From positions 1 through 64,000 of the forward strand of contig CAXSDP010000004.1 in the NCBI GenBank assembly GCA_964235705.1: a stretch of DNA of 64,000 nucleotides. Direction: 5' to 3'. This stretch comes from RH-AL1 sp964235705. Its GTDB lineage: Bacteria; Pseudomonadota; Alphaproteobacteria; Rhizobiales; Beijerinckiaceae. Both the position numbers and the translations under genes were made by a program. Shown piece by piece: positions 35,817-45,082 of this stretch. The first letter of the stretch is position 1. The number at the start of each line of letters is the position of its first letter. The notes beneath the pieces are model-generated. The model was not told the DNA's origin. It made no database searches and saw nothing but the letters and a program-made list of their open reading frames with translations.

Positions 35817-37160
35817 TCAGAAACCGATGATCAGATCGCCGCCGAACGTGAACTGGCTGCGGCTGCCCTGCGTGCCGCCGAGGTAGGCGGTGCTGTTGTA
35901 GGCGCGGCCGCCGGCGAGGACTTGGTCGAAGCGGATCTCGGGGCGTAGCAGGACGAGCGTGAGCGGCTTGGGCACGTCCGGCTTGATGGCGAGGCCCAGC
36001 GTCAGCGCGCCGAAGGTGGTGCCCTGCGTGCCGTTGGGCGCGACGAGCGACGGGGGGAAGACCGTGCCGCCCTTATCGGCGTCGACGATGCCGGAATTGC
36101 TCTGCGGGGTGACCACGAAGAAGTTCTGCGAGTCGCGCATGACCTCGCCGCGCACGTTCAACGTGTAAATCTTGTCGAACGTGTAGCCGAAATATTGCAC
36201 GATGCTCAGCGACGTCGCGGGACCGTTGCCGAAACCGTATTCGTCACGCTGGTAGTTGAGTTCCGTCAGCGTCGTCATGGCGTCGTTGATCTTGTAATTG
36301 AAGTCGACGTCGTTGAGGTAGCGCAGGTCCTTGTTGGCCCCCCTCGGGTCGGAGATGAAGTTCTGCTCCGGCCCGATGTGCGACAGGGCCTGGATCGTCA
36401 GCTTGTTGTCGAGGAGGTTGTTGAGCCCGAAGCCCACGAAACCGGCGATCTGGCCGTTGGGATCGCCGTCGGGGTAGCCGATGGTGGCCTGGTTGCCGGT
36501 GTCGATGCCGAGGAACACGTCCAACGTCGCGTTGACGTGCGTCGTGGTGAAGATGCCGGTGTGGTTGAACGTCGTGGCGTAGTTGTACGTGTAGCTGTGC
36601 GAGTAGAACGTGTTGAGGGACGGGTCGAGCGTCTCGAAGCCTTGCGGCGAGGTGAAGAGGCCCGCCTTCACGTCCACGCCGTTCGCGGTGAAGATGGGCA
36701 GGTGGGCGGCGACGAAGGCCTGGACGACGTTCAACTGGTTGCGATCGTTGCCCATGAACGTGTCGCCGATGCCGAGGTAATGGTTGTAGCGCGTGTCGGA
36801 ACCGTAGAGCCCCTGGAGGGTGAAGCCGAAGGCGGTGCCGGTCGCCTTGGGATCGACCGGCTTGGTGATCGTCAGCAGGATCTGGTTGAGCTGCACCTGA
36901 CCGGCGTGATCGGTGTACCATTGGCCGAAATTGTAACCTTCCCCGTTGAAGCCCTGCGACGGGTTGAGCGCGTTGCCCAGGATGCCGACCTCGCCCTGGG
37001 CGTGGAACTCGACGCCCTTGAAGAGGTCGAGGACACCGGAGGTCGGGGCGATCGGCGCCATCGCCGGGGCGAGGTCGGCGGCGCGCGCGATCCCGAGGGA
37101 CCACAACATGATCGCTGCCGAGCACAATGGGACGTAGCTCAGTCGAGACCCGAACAACAC
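35817..37160 (-). CDS. outer-membrane beta-barrel protein (porin-like)
   Basis: A 447-residue protein with a signal peptide and many alternating, aromatic-rich beta strands. Examples are VEFHAQGEVGILGNALNPSQ, FGFTLQGLYGSDTRYNHYL and a terminal FTFGGDLIIGF with C-terminal Phe, as expected for an outer-membrane barrel. It resembles the BBP2-type putative porins of proteobacteria. The GTG at 37160 is chosen because GAGGG lies 7 bases upstream. It yields a signal peptide (hydrophobic core VPLCSAAIMLWSLG, cleavage after ARA). The longer frame upstream is Arg-rich and not exported. The transported solute is unknown. Confidence 0.8.
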   Translation of the reverse strand: MLFGSRLSYVPLCSAAIMLWSLGIARAADLAPAMAPIAPTSGVLDLFKGVEFHAQGEVGILGNALNPSQGFNGEGYNFGQWYTDHAGQVQLNQILLTITKPVDPKATGTAFGFTLQGLYGSDTRYNHYLGIGDTFMGNDRNQLNVVQAFVAAHLPIFTANGVDVKAGLFTSPQGFETLDPSLNTFYSHSYTYNYATTFNHTGIFTTTHVNATLDVFLGIDTGNQATIGYPDGDPNGQIAGFVGFGLNNLLDNKLTIQALSHIGPEQNFISDPRGANKDLRYLNDVDFNYKINDAMTTLTELNYQRDEYGFGNGPATSLSIVQYFGYTFDKIYTLNVRGEVMRDSQNFFVVTPQSNSGIVDADKGGTVFPPSLVAPNGTQGTTFGALTLGLAIKPDVPKPLTLVLLRPEIRFDQVLAGGRAYNSTAYLGGTQGSRSQFTFGGDLIIGF

Positions 37161-37456
37161 GGATGATCCCTCGTCCCCAAAGATCCACCAAAGCGCAAGT
37201 GGTGGGGGGATCCTAGGTGTGACATCCTCAAAACCCGGACAGTTGCAGCGATCACACAAAAGGGATCGTCGCTCGCCCGAACGGAAAACGTCATTTGTTC
37301 GCCGACACTTGGTCGAGCGCCCTCGACCGATGTCACCGCTCGCCGGCGTCCGGGCGGGTTGCGACACGTCGGGGCGCTTGTTAGCCTTCGCTTGGCGGCG
37401 GCAGGTCGGTCATCGGCGGATCGCTCGCGCCTCTCGGAGCGCGAGGGCTTCCTTTG

Positions 37457-39298
37457 ATGGATGATGCCGCGCCGGCGGGTCCCGCCGCCCGCCCGAGACC
37501 CGAGCCGGAACGCCCGACGCTGCGTTTCCTCGTCCGCGGTCCAGTGGACGGCGGCACGTCGACCCTCATCGGGCGCCTCGTCCACGGGTGCGGGGCGGGG
37601 CGGGATGAGCGACCGGCGGCGCCGCGCGACGGCGCCCACCACGCCTTTCGGACGCCGGCCCGCTCCTTCGTCGCCATCGACGTGCCCGGCCACGAGCGGT
37701 CCGCTCGCGACATGGCGACCGGCGCCTTCGACGCCGACCTCGCGGTGCTGCTCGTCGACGCGCGCGAAGGGATGTTGGACCAGACGCGCCGCCACGCCAC
37801 GATCGCTTCCCTGTTCGGCATCCGGCACGTCGTGCTGGCGGTGAACAGGATCGACCTGGTCGGCCACGACCAGCGGGTCTTCGAGGCCGTCGCGACCGCG
37901 TTCCGCGGCTTCGCGCTCACGCTCGATTTCCACGAGGTCGCGGCCATCCCGGTGTCCGCCCGCTTCGGCGACAACGTCGCCGCGCGGAGCGGCCGCACGC
38001 CCTGGTACGCGGGGCCATGCCTCGTGGAACACCTCGAAGGCGTCGAGGTCGACCGGGCCGAGCGGCCCTTCCGCATGCCGGTGCGATGGATCCACCACCC
38101 CGACGGTAAGTCCCGCGGCATCGCCGGCACGATCGCGTCGGGCCGCATCGCGAAAGGTGACGCGATCGTCGTCGCCGAGACCGGCCGGACCGCCACGATC
38201 GCGCGCGTGCTCACGCCCGACGGCGACGTCGGCGAGGCGGCCGCCGGCGACGCGGTCACCCTGACGCTGAGCGAGCCCATCGACGTCGCGCGGGGCGACG
38301 TGCTGGCCCGGCCCGACTCCCGGCCAGCCGTCGCCGACAGCCTCGGCGCCCGGCTCTTCTGGATGGGCGAAGAACCCCCGCGACCGGCCCACGGCTACCT
38401 GCTCAAAATCGGCACCCGCACCGTGCCGGCGACGATCGCCTCGCTGGAGCACCACGTCGCCACCGGCGTCGCCGCGTCGGCCACGACCCTGGGCTTGAAC
38501 GATCCTGGCCTGGGCTTGAACGACATCGGCCTGGCCACGATCGCCACGGCCGTGCCGGTCGCCTTCGATCCCTACGCCGCCGATCGAACGACCGGCGGCC
38601 TGGTCCTGATCGACAGGGTCAGCGACGAGACGGTGGCGGCCGGGATGGTGGTGCGGGGCTTGCGCGCGGCGACCAACGTGTTCCGGCAGGATTTCTCGGT
38701 GACGCGCACCGAGCGCGCCCGCCTCAAGGGGCACCGCCCCGGCGTGGTGTGGCTGACGGGGCTGCCGAGCGCCGGCAAGTCGACGATCGCCAACGGCGTC
38801 GAAGCGCGCCTCAACCGCGCCGGCGTGCACACGGCGATCCTCGACGGCGACAACCTCCGCCACGGGCTGACCAAGGACCTCGGCTTCACCCCCGCCGACC
38901 GCACGGAGAACATCCGCCGGGTGGCCGAGGTCGCCCGCCTAATGACCGACGCTGGGCTGGTCGTGCTCTGCTCGTTCATCTCGCCGCTGCGCGCCGAGCG
39001 GGCGCTGGCGCGCGCCACGATACCCAACGGCGAGTTCATGGAGGTCTTCGTCGACACGCCGCTGGCCACCTGCGTGGCGCGCGACCCCAAGGGCCTGTAC
39101 CGCCGCGCGCTCGCCGGCGCGATCAAGGACTTCACCGGCGTCCACCAGCCTTACGAGACGCCGGTCGAGCCGGACGTCGTGGTCGGGCGCGACGGCGAAA
39201 CGATCGAGCACGCGGTCGCGGCCGTGATGAAGGCACTGGAAGCGCGCGGCGTCCTCAAGCCGCCCGCTTCGCCCCGGCCTCCTCGCGGAGCAGGGTGA
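37457..39298 (+). CDS. CysN-CysC fusion with degenerate GTPase half and intact APS kinase
   Basis: A 613-residue fusion resembling bifunctional sulfate adenylyltransferase subunit 1/adenylylsulfate kinase. The APS kinase half is intact: P-loop GLPSAGKST (from residue 435), DGDNLRHGL and FISPLRAER. The CysN half is abnormal. Its P-loop reads GPVDGGTSTLIGRL, with Thr for the essential Lys. About 50 residues including switch I are missing before DVPGHERSARDMATGA, and the NKxD motif is NRID. A 21-bp in-frame duplication adds LGLNDPG/LGLNDIG. No cysD is adjacent. It may act only as an APS kinase, with the CysN part structural or decaying. Confidence 0.85.
   Translation: MDDAAPAGPAARPRPEPERPTLRFLVRGPVDGGTSTLIGRLVHGCGAGRDERPAAPRDGAHHAFRTPARSFVAIDVPGHERSARDMATGAFDADLAVLLVDAREGMLDQTRRHATIASLFGIRHVVLAVNRIDLVGHDQRVFEAVATAFRGFALTLDFHEVAAIPVSARFGDNVAARSGRTPWYAGPCLVEHLEGVEVDRAERPFRMPVRWIHHPDGKSRGIAGTIASGRIAKGDAIVVAETGRTATIARVLTPDGDVGEAAAGDAVTLTLSEPIDVARGDVLARPDSRPAVADSLGARLFWMGEEPPRPAHGYLLKIGTRTVPATIASLEHHVATGVAASATTLGLNDPGLGLNDIGLATIATAVPVAFDPYAADRTTGGLVLIDRVSDETVAAGMVVRGLRAATNVFRQDFSVTRTERARLKGHRPGVVWLTGLPSAGKSTIANGVEARLNRAGVHTAILDGDNLRHGLTKDLGFTPADRTENIRRVAEVARLMTDAGLVVLCSFISPLRAERALARATIPNGEFMEVFVDTPLATCVARDPKGLYRRALAGAIKDFTGVHQPYETPVEPDVVVGRDGETIEHAVAAVMKALEARGVLKPPASPRPPRGAG
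38488..38529. repeat. 21-bp in-frame tandem duplication in the CysN-CysC gene
   Basis: Units 38488-38508 and 38509-38529 share CCTGGGCTTGAACGA and encode LGLNDPG and LGLNDIG. Confidence 0.85.
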
Positions 39299-40028
39299 GG
39301 ACGCGCCGCTTAGCCTCGTTGAAGGCGGGGCTGGTGACGTCGCGCGGGCGGGGCATGTCGACGTCGAAAGCATCGCGGACGCGTCCGGGCCGCTTGCTCA
39401 TGACGACGACGTGACTACCAAGCACCAGCGCCTCGTCCACGCTGTGGGTGACGAAGACGATCGTGCACTTGATGCGCCGCCAGATCTCGACGAGCTCCTC
39501 CTGCATTTCCCCCTTGGTCTGCGCGTCGAGCGCCGCGAACGGCTCGTCCATCAGGATGACCTGCGGGTCCATGACCAGCGCGCGGGCGATGCCGACGCGC
39601 TGGTTCATGCCGCCGGACAGTTCCGAGGGGTAGTGGTGCTCGAACCCGTTCAGGCCGACGAGCTCGATGAAGCGCTGGGCGGTGGCCCGGCGCTCCCCTT
39701 TCCCCACGCCCTTCAGCTTCAGGTGGAAGGCGACGTTCTCGGCCACGTCGAGCCAGGGCATCAGGGTCGGTTGCTGGAACACGACGGCGCGATCGGCGCC
39801 GGGCTTCTCCACGAGGCGGCCGGCGACCTCGATGCGCCCCGACGTCGGGGGCTCGAAACCGGCGATCATGTTCAGCAGGGTGGACTTGCCGCACCCCGAC
39901 GGGCCGAGCAGGCAGACGAAATCGTTGCCGTCGATCGCGAGGCTGACGTCGTCGACCGCGATCACCTCGCGGTCGCGGGCGCGGTCGGCGTAGGTCTTCA
40001 CGACGTTGCGGATGGCGATGGCGTTCAA
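39255..40028 (-). CDS. ABC transporter ATP-binding protein, nitrate/sulfonate/taurine type (SsuB/TauB-like)
   Basis: A 257-residue ATPase with Walker A LLGPSGCGKST, Q-loop VVFQQPTLMPW, signature LSGGMNQRVGIARAL, Walker B VILMDEPFAALDA and switch His VTHSVDEAL, matching the SsuB/TauB group. The start is a TTG at 40028 supported by a strong AGGAGG five bases upstream, in an 18-bp gap after the permease. Its 3' end overlaps the convergent CysN-CysC gene by 44 bp. Confidence 0.93.
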   Translation of the reverse strand: MNAIAIRNVVKTYADRARDREVIAVDDVSLAIDGNDFVCLLGPSGCGKSTLLNMIAGFEPPTSGRIEVAGRLVEKPGADRAVVFQQPTLMPWLDVAENVAFHLKLKGVGKGERRATAQRFIELVGLNGFEHHYPSELSGGMNQRVGIARALVMDPQVILMDEPFAALDAQTKGEMQEELVEIWRRIKCTIVFVTHSVDEALVLGSHVVVMSKRPGRVRDAFDVDMPRPRDVTSPAFNEAKRRVLTLLREEAGAKRAA

Positions 40029-40046
40029 GCGACCCTCCTCGCGGCC

Positions 40047-41006
40047 TCAGCCCCGCACCGTCGTCCCGCGCTGCCATCGCAGCGCCCGCGCCATGACGAG
40101 CCTGATCGCGAGGTCGGACAGGTAGCCGAGCAGCCCGATGGTGGCCATGGCGGCGATGACCATGTCGTAGCGCAGGAAGTCGTAGGTGTCCCAGAGCACG
40201 TAGCCGACGCCGCTCTTCACGGCGACCATCTCCGCCGTCACCGTCAGCATCCAGGCCGAGCCGATCGCGATGCGCAGGCCGGCGAACACGGACGGAAGGG
40301 CGGCCGGCACGACGATGGTCCGCAGCATCTGCCACTGGCTCGCCCCCATCATGGCACCCGCCCTGACCAGGTTGCGGTCGATGCCCTTCACGCCGTGGAT
40401 CGTGTTCATGAGGACGGGGAAGAAGGCGCCGAGGAAGACCAGGAAGATGGCCGGCTTGTCGGCGATGCCGAACCAGATGATCGCGAGCGGGATCCAGGAC
40501 ACCGGCGGGACGGGCCGGAGGACCTGGAGGGTCGGCTCCAACGCCTTCTCCACCGAGCGCGACCAGCCGATCGCCGTCCCGACCAGCACGCCGGACACCC
40601 CCGCGATGGCGAAGCCCGCCGCCACGCGCCACGCGCTGGCGGCGACGTGGCGCGCCCAGGTGCCGGCGTAATCCTGCGTGCTGCCGTCGATGTCGAACAT
40701 CCAGTCGGCGAGCGCGTGCACGACGGCGGACGGGGGCGGCAGCAGCGCCGGCGAGATGGCGCCGGAGCGGGAGAACGCTTCCCAGCCGGCGAGGATCGCC
40801 ACGGGGACCGCCCAACGCTCGATCCCGCCCCAGGACCACCACGCCCTGGCGCGCGGTGGCGCGAGGCCATCACCCCTCGTTCGCTCGCTCACGGCCGGCC
40901 CGCTCACGGCTTGGTCACTCACGGCCTGGTCGCTCACGGTTTGCACGCGGTCGGGATCTGCAAGGGGACGCTCCGGTGTGCGATCGGCGGCGCACGATCC
41001 CTCCAT
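40047..41006 (-). CDS. ABC transporter permease, nitrate/sulfonate/taurine type (SsuC/TauC-like)
   Basis: A 319-residue permease with about six membrane helices and the family's coupling segment RAGAMMGASQWQMLRTIVVP, followed by AALPSVFAGLRIAIG and AVKSGVGYVLWDT. About 50 N-terminal residues before the first helix are unusual. They contain the pentapeptide repeat VSDQA encoded by a 15-bp tandem repeat, so either an extended N-terminus or an internal start is possible. It forms a transporter with the adjacent ATPase and the divergently encoded binding protein. Confidence 0.9.
   Translation of the reverse strand: MEGSCAADRTPERPLADPDRVQTVSDQAVSDQAVSGPAVSERTRGDGLAPPRARAWWSWGGIERWAVPVAILAGWEAFSRSGAISPALLPPPSAVVHALADWMFDIDGSTQDYAGTWARHVAASAWRVAAGFAIAGVSGVLVGTAIGWSRSVEKALEPTLQVLRPVPPVSWIPLAIIWFGIADKPAIFLVFLGAFFPVLMNTIHGVKGIDRNLVRAGAMMGASQWQMLRTIVVPAALPSVFAGLRIAIGSAWMLTVTAEMVAVKSGVGYVLWDTYDFLRYDMVIAAMATIGLLGYLSDLAIRLVMARALRWQRGTTVRG
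40887..40946. repeat. 15-bp tandem repeat in the permease gene, 4 copies
   Basis: Units at 40887, 40902, 40917 and 40932 share CTCACGG. They encode, on the minus strand, the pentapeptides QTVSD, QAVSD, QAVSG and PAVSE. Confidence 0.85.
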
Positions 41007-41217
41007 CGCGACGCTCGACGCAAAGCCTTTCCGCGCGCTGCCCGCAATTGAGGACGCGCGTCCATCTTGGCGGCACGCCGTGCGAGAACAATGAGCAATC
41101 CGCGGCGCCGCCGACCGGCGAAAGGCGATATACCCTCAGGGGATGTCGGACGCGTCCATGACGCCCGCCCGACGGGTGTCAGGCGTCCGACCCGGACGGC
41201 AGGAGTGTGCCTTGGGG

Positions 41218-42231
41218 ATGTTTCGGAAGATGGTTCGCTTGGCCCTCGTCCTCGCGCCGATGGCGGTCGCGTCGGCGCCGCCGGCCGCCGACGCGACGGC
41301 CCGACCGAAGATCAGGCTCGGCTACGCCAAATGCGCCCATTGCACGCCGCTCACCCTTGTCCCTGGCATGGCCAAGGACGCCGACATCGAGGCGATCGGT
41401 TTCACGACCGGCAACGACGTCATGACCGCGCTGCTGTCGAAGGGCATCGATGTTGGCCAAGTGACGTACCTGCACCTCGCGACGGCGCTGGACAGGGGCT
41501 TCGACCTCGTCGCCGTGTCGGGCCAGGTCAACGGGGGATCGCAGATCCTCGCCGCCAACGACCTGCCGGTGCGTCAAGGCGACTGGGCGGGCCTGAAGGC
41601 GCTCGCCCTCCAACGCGAGAAGGCGGGACACCCGCTCAAGATCGCGGCCTCGCGCGGCAACGCGCAGGACATCCAGATGCGCGGCGCCTTCGCCAAGGTC
41701 GGCCTCGACGTCACCAAGGACCTCGCCTTCGTGAACATCCCGAACCCGGCCGATCACGCCCAGGCGCTGCGGCGCGGCGAGGTCGACCTCATCTGCTCGG
41801 TCGAGCCGTTCGCGACGCAGATCCGCCAGGTCGGCGCCGGCAAACCGTTCGACACGCCCTACGACCAGCCGGCCGGCAAGCTCACCAACCTGGTGCTGAC
41901 CCGCCCCGACGTGATCGCGTCGGACCGCGCGGGCGTGCAGGCGACCGTCGACGCGATCGTGAAGGTGGACGACGAGATCGCCGCCCATCCCGACCTCTGG
42001 GCCGGCGTTATCACCAAGGCGACGGGGCTGGACAAGGCGATCGCCGGCGAGGCGATCAAGAACCTCCAGCCGGACTACAGGATGTACCGGCCGCAGGCGC
42101 TCGCCATCGCGGCGATGATGAGGAGCATCCACTACATTTCCAAGGACGTGTCCGCCGACATGGACAAGCACATGGACTACAGCTTCCTCGAGAAGGCCAC
42201 GGGCAAACCGAAGGCGGACCTCGGCTACTGA
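41218..42231 (+). CDS. ABC transporter substrate-binding protein (SsuA/nitrate-taurine type)
   Basis: A 337-residue periplasmic binding protein. The ATG at 41218 gives a signal peptide MFRKMVRLALVLAPMAVASA with cleavage near ADA. A TTG two codons upstream (41212) has better spacing from the AGGAG at about 41201 and may be the true start. The mature protein reads KIRLGYAKCAHCTPLTLVPG, then NDVMTALLSKGIDVGQVTYL, typical of the NMT1/SsuA-like class. The Cys-Ala-His-Cys pair near the binding site is notable and might bind metal or form a disulfide. It is divergent from the permease and ATPase genes. Confidence 0.85.
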   Translation: MFRKMVRLALVLAPMAVASAPPAADATARPKIRLGYAKCAHCTPLTLVPGMAKDADIEAIGFTTGNDVMTALLSKGIDVGQVTYLHLATALDRGFDLVAVSGQVNGGSQILAANDLPVRQGDWAGLKALALQREKAGHPLKIAASRGNAQDIQMRGAFAKVGLDVTKDLAFVNIPNPADHAQALRRGEVDLICSVEPFATQIRQVGAGKPFDTPYDQPAGKLTNLVLTRPDVIASDRAGVQATVDAIVKVDDEIAAHPDLWAGVITKATGLDKAIAGEAIKNLQPDYRMYRPQALAIAAMMRSIHYISKDVSADMDKHMDYSFLEKATGKPKADLGY

Positions 42232-42508
42232 ACGCGGGCCCGGTGGCCGTGCTGGGCGCCTCCAGCTTCATCGGCGTCGGCCGTTCCACCGGATCGAGGC
42301 TTCACCCTCAACGCATCGGCGCGGCCGGAGTGCTGGACCGGATCCTGATGGCCGAGCACGTCGGGGAAGACCGCGAGCCCCTCCTCGAACGCGTTCTGGA
42401 CGCCGTGCTGGCCGGGATGGGTGCCGGCCGGTGATCGACCTGCCCGCGCCGGCGGTTGGACATCCGGGTTTCGACGGCTACCGTGACGACCCGAAGGGTT
42501 GGGCGTCC

Positions 42509-43363
42509 ATGACCATCTGCGACTCGCACGTCCACGTCGTGGCGGACCCGGTAACGCATCCGCAGGTCGCGGACCGCACCCACACCGCCGGCGTGGCGCC
42601 GCTGGCCACGCTGTTGGGCGCGGCGCGCCCGCGAGGCGTCACGCGGTTCGTGGTGGTGCAGCCGAGCTTCTACGGCACCGACAACACCGTGACGCTGGAC
42701 GCCGTCGCCACGCTCGGCGGCAATGGGCGCGGTGTGGCGGTGGTCGACCCCGCGCGCGTCACCGACGCCGAATTGGCGAGGCTCGCGGCGGGCGCCATCG
42801 CGGGGCTACGCCTCAACCTGTACAGCACGCTGGCCGTACGGCGCGGCGGCGCGATGGGCGAGGGCTTCGCGGCGACGGCGGCGGTGGCGCGGCGCCACGG
42901 ATGGCACGTGGAGGTGATCGCCCCGGCGGCGATGCTGGCGGAGGCCGCCGGGCTGCTCGCGCGCTCGCCCAGGCCGGTCGTGATCGACCATTACGGCCTG
43001 CACGGCGGGGCGGCACCCGGCGACGGCACCGGGCAAGCGCTGTTGGACTTGCTTCGCCTGCCGCACGTCTGGACCAAGCTGTCGGCGCCCTATCGCGCCA
43101 GCGACGACCCGCTGGCCGTGCGGCCCGACCCGGACTGGCTCGCCGCCATCCTCCACGCCGGCGCGGACCGCTGCGTCTGGGGCTCCGACTGGCCGCACAC
43201 CGCGCCCCACGATCAGCAGACCGGCGGCGGCGTGCCCCTGCCCTATCGCGCGCTGGACTACGGGCACGTCCTGGACGGCGCCCGCGTCGCCCTGCCCGCC
43301 GGGCAGGTCGATGCCATCCTGCGGCACAACCCGGCGCGGCTGTATGGCTTCGCCCCGGCGTGA
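42509..43363 (+). CDS. amidohydrolase family protein (amidohydrolase_2; LigI-like)
   Basis: A 284-residue TIM-barrel hydrolase of the amidohydrolase_2 group, which includes 2-pyrone-4,6-dicarboxylate hydrolase. Motifs are ICDSHVHVVADP (HxH), VIDHYGL, WTKLSAPYR and the terminal catalytic Asp block RCVWGSDWPHT. The ATG at 42509 places the HxH motif at the usual N-terminal position; a GTG at 42431 would add 26 non-conserved residues. It follows the binding protein on the same strand after a 277-bp non-coding stretch and may process the imported compound. Confidence 0.85.
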   Translation: MTICDSHVHVVADPVTHPQVADRTHTAGVAPLATLLGAARPRGVTRFVVVQPSFYGTDNTVTLDAVATLGGNGRGVAVVDPARVTDAELARLAAGAIAGLRLNLYSTLAVRRGGAMGEGFAATAAVARRHGWHVEVIAPAAMLAEAAGLLARSPRPVVIDHYGLHGGAAPGDGTGQALLDLLRLPHVWTKLSAPYRASDDPLAVRPDPDWLAAILHAGADRCVWGSDWPHTAPHDQQTGGGVPLPYRALDYGHVLDGARVALPAGQVDAILRHNPARLYGFAPA

Positions 43364-43380
43364 CTGACCGGGGACGGCGT

Positions 43381-45039
43381 TCAACCTCGAGCGTAGGCGG
43401 AGGCTGCCGCTCGCGGGGACACCAGGCCGTCGGCGACGTCGGCCGCCACCCGCTCCGGGGCACGACGCGCGGGGTCGCCGATGCCGCCGCCGCCGGGCGT
43501 GTTGAGGATCAGCCGGGCGCCCGGCGGGATGACCTGCGTGCCCTTGCTCCGCAGCGCGGTGCCGTCCGCCAAGCCAACGGTGCCAGGCAGCCCCGCCCCG
43601 CCGCCGTCGCGCCCGCGCGGCGCGTTGTCCACCCGGTCGAACGCGGCGAGCAGGCTGAAGGGGGCGGGCTCGCCGTTCTCGATCTCGATGCACTGGCCGA
43701 GTCCCCCGCGCGTCGCGCCGGGGCCGCCGCTGTCGGTCCGCAGCTCCTTGCGCCAGAAGATCAGCGGGGTCTGCGTTTCCGCGATCTCGACCGGGGTGCC
43801 CTGCACGCCGCTGGGATAGGCGGTCGCCGACAGGCCGTCCCGCGTCGCCCGCGCGCCGGTGCCGCCGTTGGTGGCCATCGCCAAGCCGTAGGCCGCGCCG
43901 CTCCCTCCGTGCCCTTCCAGCCGGGTGCCGTTCACCGCGATGGTCCACAGGCACGACGTGCCTTCCGCCGGCACCCGGTCGGGGATCACCTGGCGCAGGC
44001 AGCCGAACACCATGTCCGGCAGCATCTGGCCGAGCACGTGGCGGGACTTCACCGGCAGCGGCTTCTGGGCGTTCAGGATGGTATCGGCCGGCGCCCACAC
44101 GGTGAGGGGCTCCAGCGATCCCGCGTTGTTGGGGATCTGGCTCGACACGACGCAGCCCAGGCCGAACACGGTGTAGGCGGTGGTGTAGGCGAGCGGCACG
44201 TTGATGCCGCGCGCCAGCGGCCCCGCCGTCCCGGTGTAGTCGACGTGGATGCGCTCCGCCGACACGGTGAGGCGGGCGTGTAGTGGCAAGGGCCAATCGT
44301 AGCCGTCCGCCGTCATCGCGTAGCTCCAGCTTCCCCGCGGCAGCTTGGCGATCTCGGCCAGCACGGCGGCGCGGGAGCGGGTGATGATGTGGTCGGCCAG
44401 CTCGTCCAGCGTCTCGATGCCGAACTCGACCATCATCTCCACCAGGCGGCGCGCCCCGACGTCGTTGCAGCCGGCGAGCGAGTAGGTGTCGCCTTCCGTG
44501 TCGATCGGCAGCCGCGTGTTGGCGCGGATCATCGCCAACAGGGTCTCGTTGACGACGCCCCCGTCCACCAGCTTGAGCATGGGGATGTACAGCCCTTCCA
44601 TGAACACGTCGCTCGCGTCCGGGCCGTTGATGCCGCCGATGTCGACGATGTGGCTGGTGCAGGAGAATAGGGCGACGAGCCGGCCGCGCAGGAACACCGG
44701 CGTCGTGACGACGAAGTCGTTCAGGTGCCCGGTGCCGAGCCAGGGGTCGTTGCAGATGTAGGTGTCGCCCTCCCTCATGGTCTCGATCGGGAAGGCGCGG
44801 ATGAAGTGCTTCACCGATTCCGCCATGGAATTGACGTGGCCGGGCGTGCCGGTGACCGCCTGGGCCAGCATCCGGCCGCGAGGATCGAAGACGCCGGCGG
44901 AGATGTCGCCGCATTCCCGCACGATGGAGGAGAAGGCGGTGCGGATCAGCACCCGCCCCTGCTCCTCCACCACCGCGATCAGGCGGTTCCACATGATCTG
45001 CAGGTCGATGGGGCCGCTGCGGCGCCGGGGGTCGGACAT
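43381..45039 (-). CDS. hydantoinase B / N-methylhydantoinase beta-type subunit (HyuB family)
   Basis: A 552-residue protein of the hydantoinase B/oxoprolinase family, ATP-dependent amide or carboxylating enzymes acting on hydantoins, oxoproline or acetone-like substrates. Typical features are FDPRGRMLAQAVTGTPGHVN, DTYICNDPWLGTGHLNDF, HADIGG-like HIVDIGGINGP and a Gly-rich C-terminus (NTPGGGGIGDP). The ATG at 45039 has GGAG six bases upstream. It is 43 bp downstream of its partner, the hydantoinase A gene, and the two proteins form the enzyme. Confidence 0.92.
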   Translation of the reverse strand: MSDPRRRSGPIDLQIMWNRLIAVVEEQGRVLIRTAFSSIVRECGDISAGVFDPRGRMLAQAVTGTPGHVNSMAESVKHFIRAFPIETMREGDTYICNDPWLGTGHLNDFVVTTPVFLRGRLVALFSCTSHIVDIGGINGPDASDVFMEGLYIPMLKLVDGGVVNETLLAMIRANTRLPIDTEGDTYSLAGCNDVGARRLVEMMVEFGIETLDELADHIITRSRAAVLAEIAKLPRGSWSYAMTADGYDWPLPLHARLTVSAERIHVDYTGTAGPLARGINVPLAYTTAYTVFGLGCVVSSQIPNNAGSLEPLTVWAPADTILNAQKPLPVKSRHVLGQMLPDMVFGCLRQVIPDRVPAEGTSCLWTIAVNGTRLEGHGGSGAAYGLAMATNGGTGARATRDGLSATAYPSGVQGTPVEIAETQTPLIFWRKELRTDSGGPGATRGGLGQCIEIENGEPAPFSLLAAFDRVDNAPRGRDGGGAGLPGTVGLADGTALRSKGTQVIPPGARLILNTPGGGGIGDPARRAPERVAADVADGLVSPRAAASAYARG

Positions 45040-45082
45040 GGTGGTCTCCAGATGGGCGTCCTCGGACAGGCGTCGCTAGGCG

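Noticed and set aside
42232..42434. A short frame ending MAEHVGEDREPLLERVLDAV as a gene remnant
   Set aside because: It is only a few dozen sensible residues, with no start signal and no recognised family; it may be a decayed fragment but cannot be supported.
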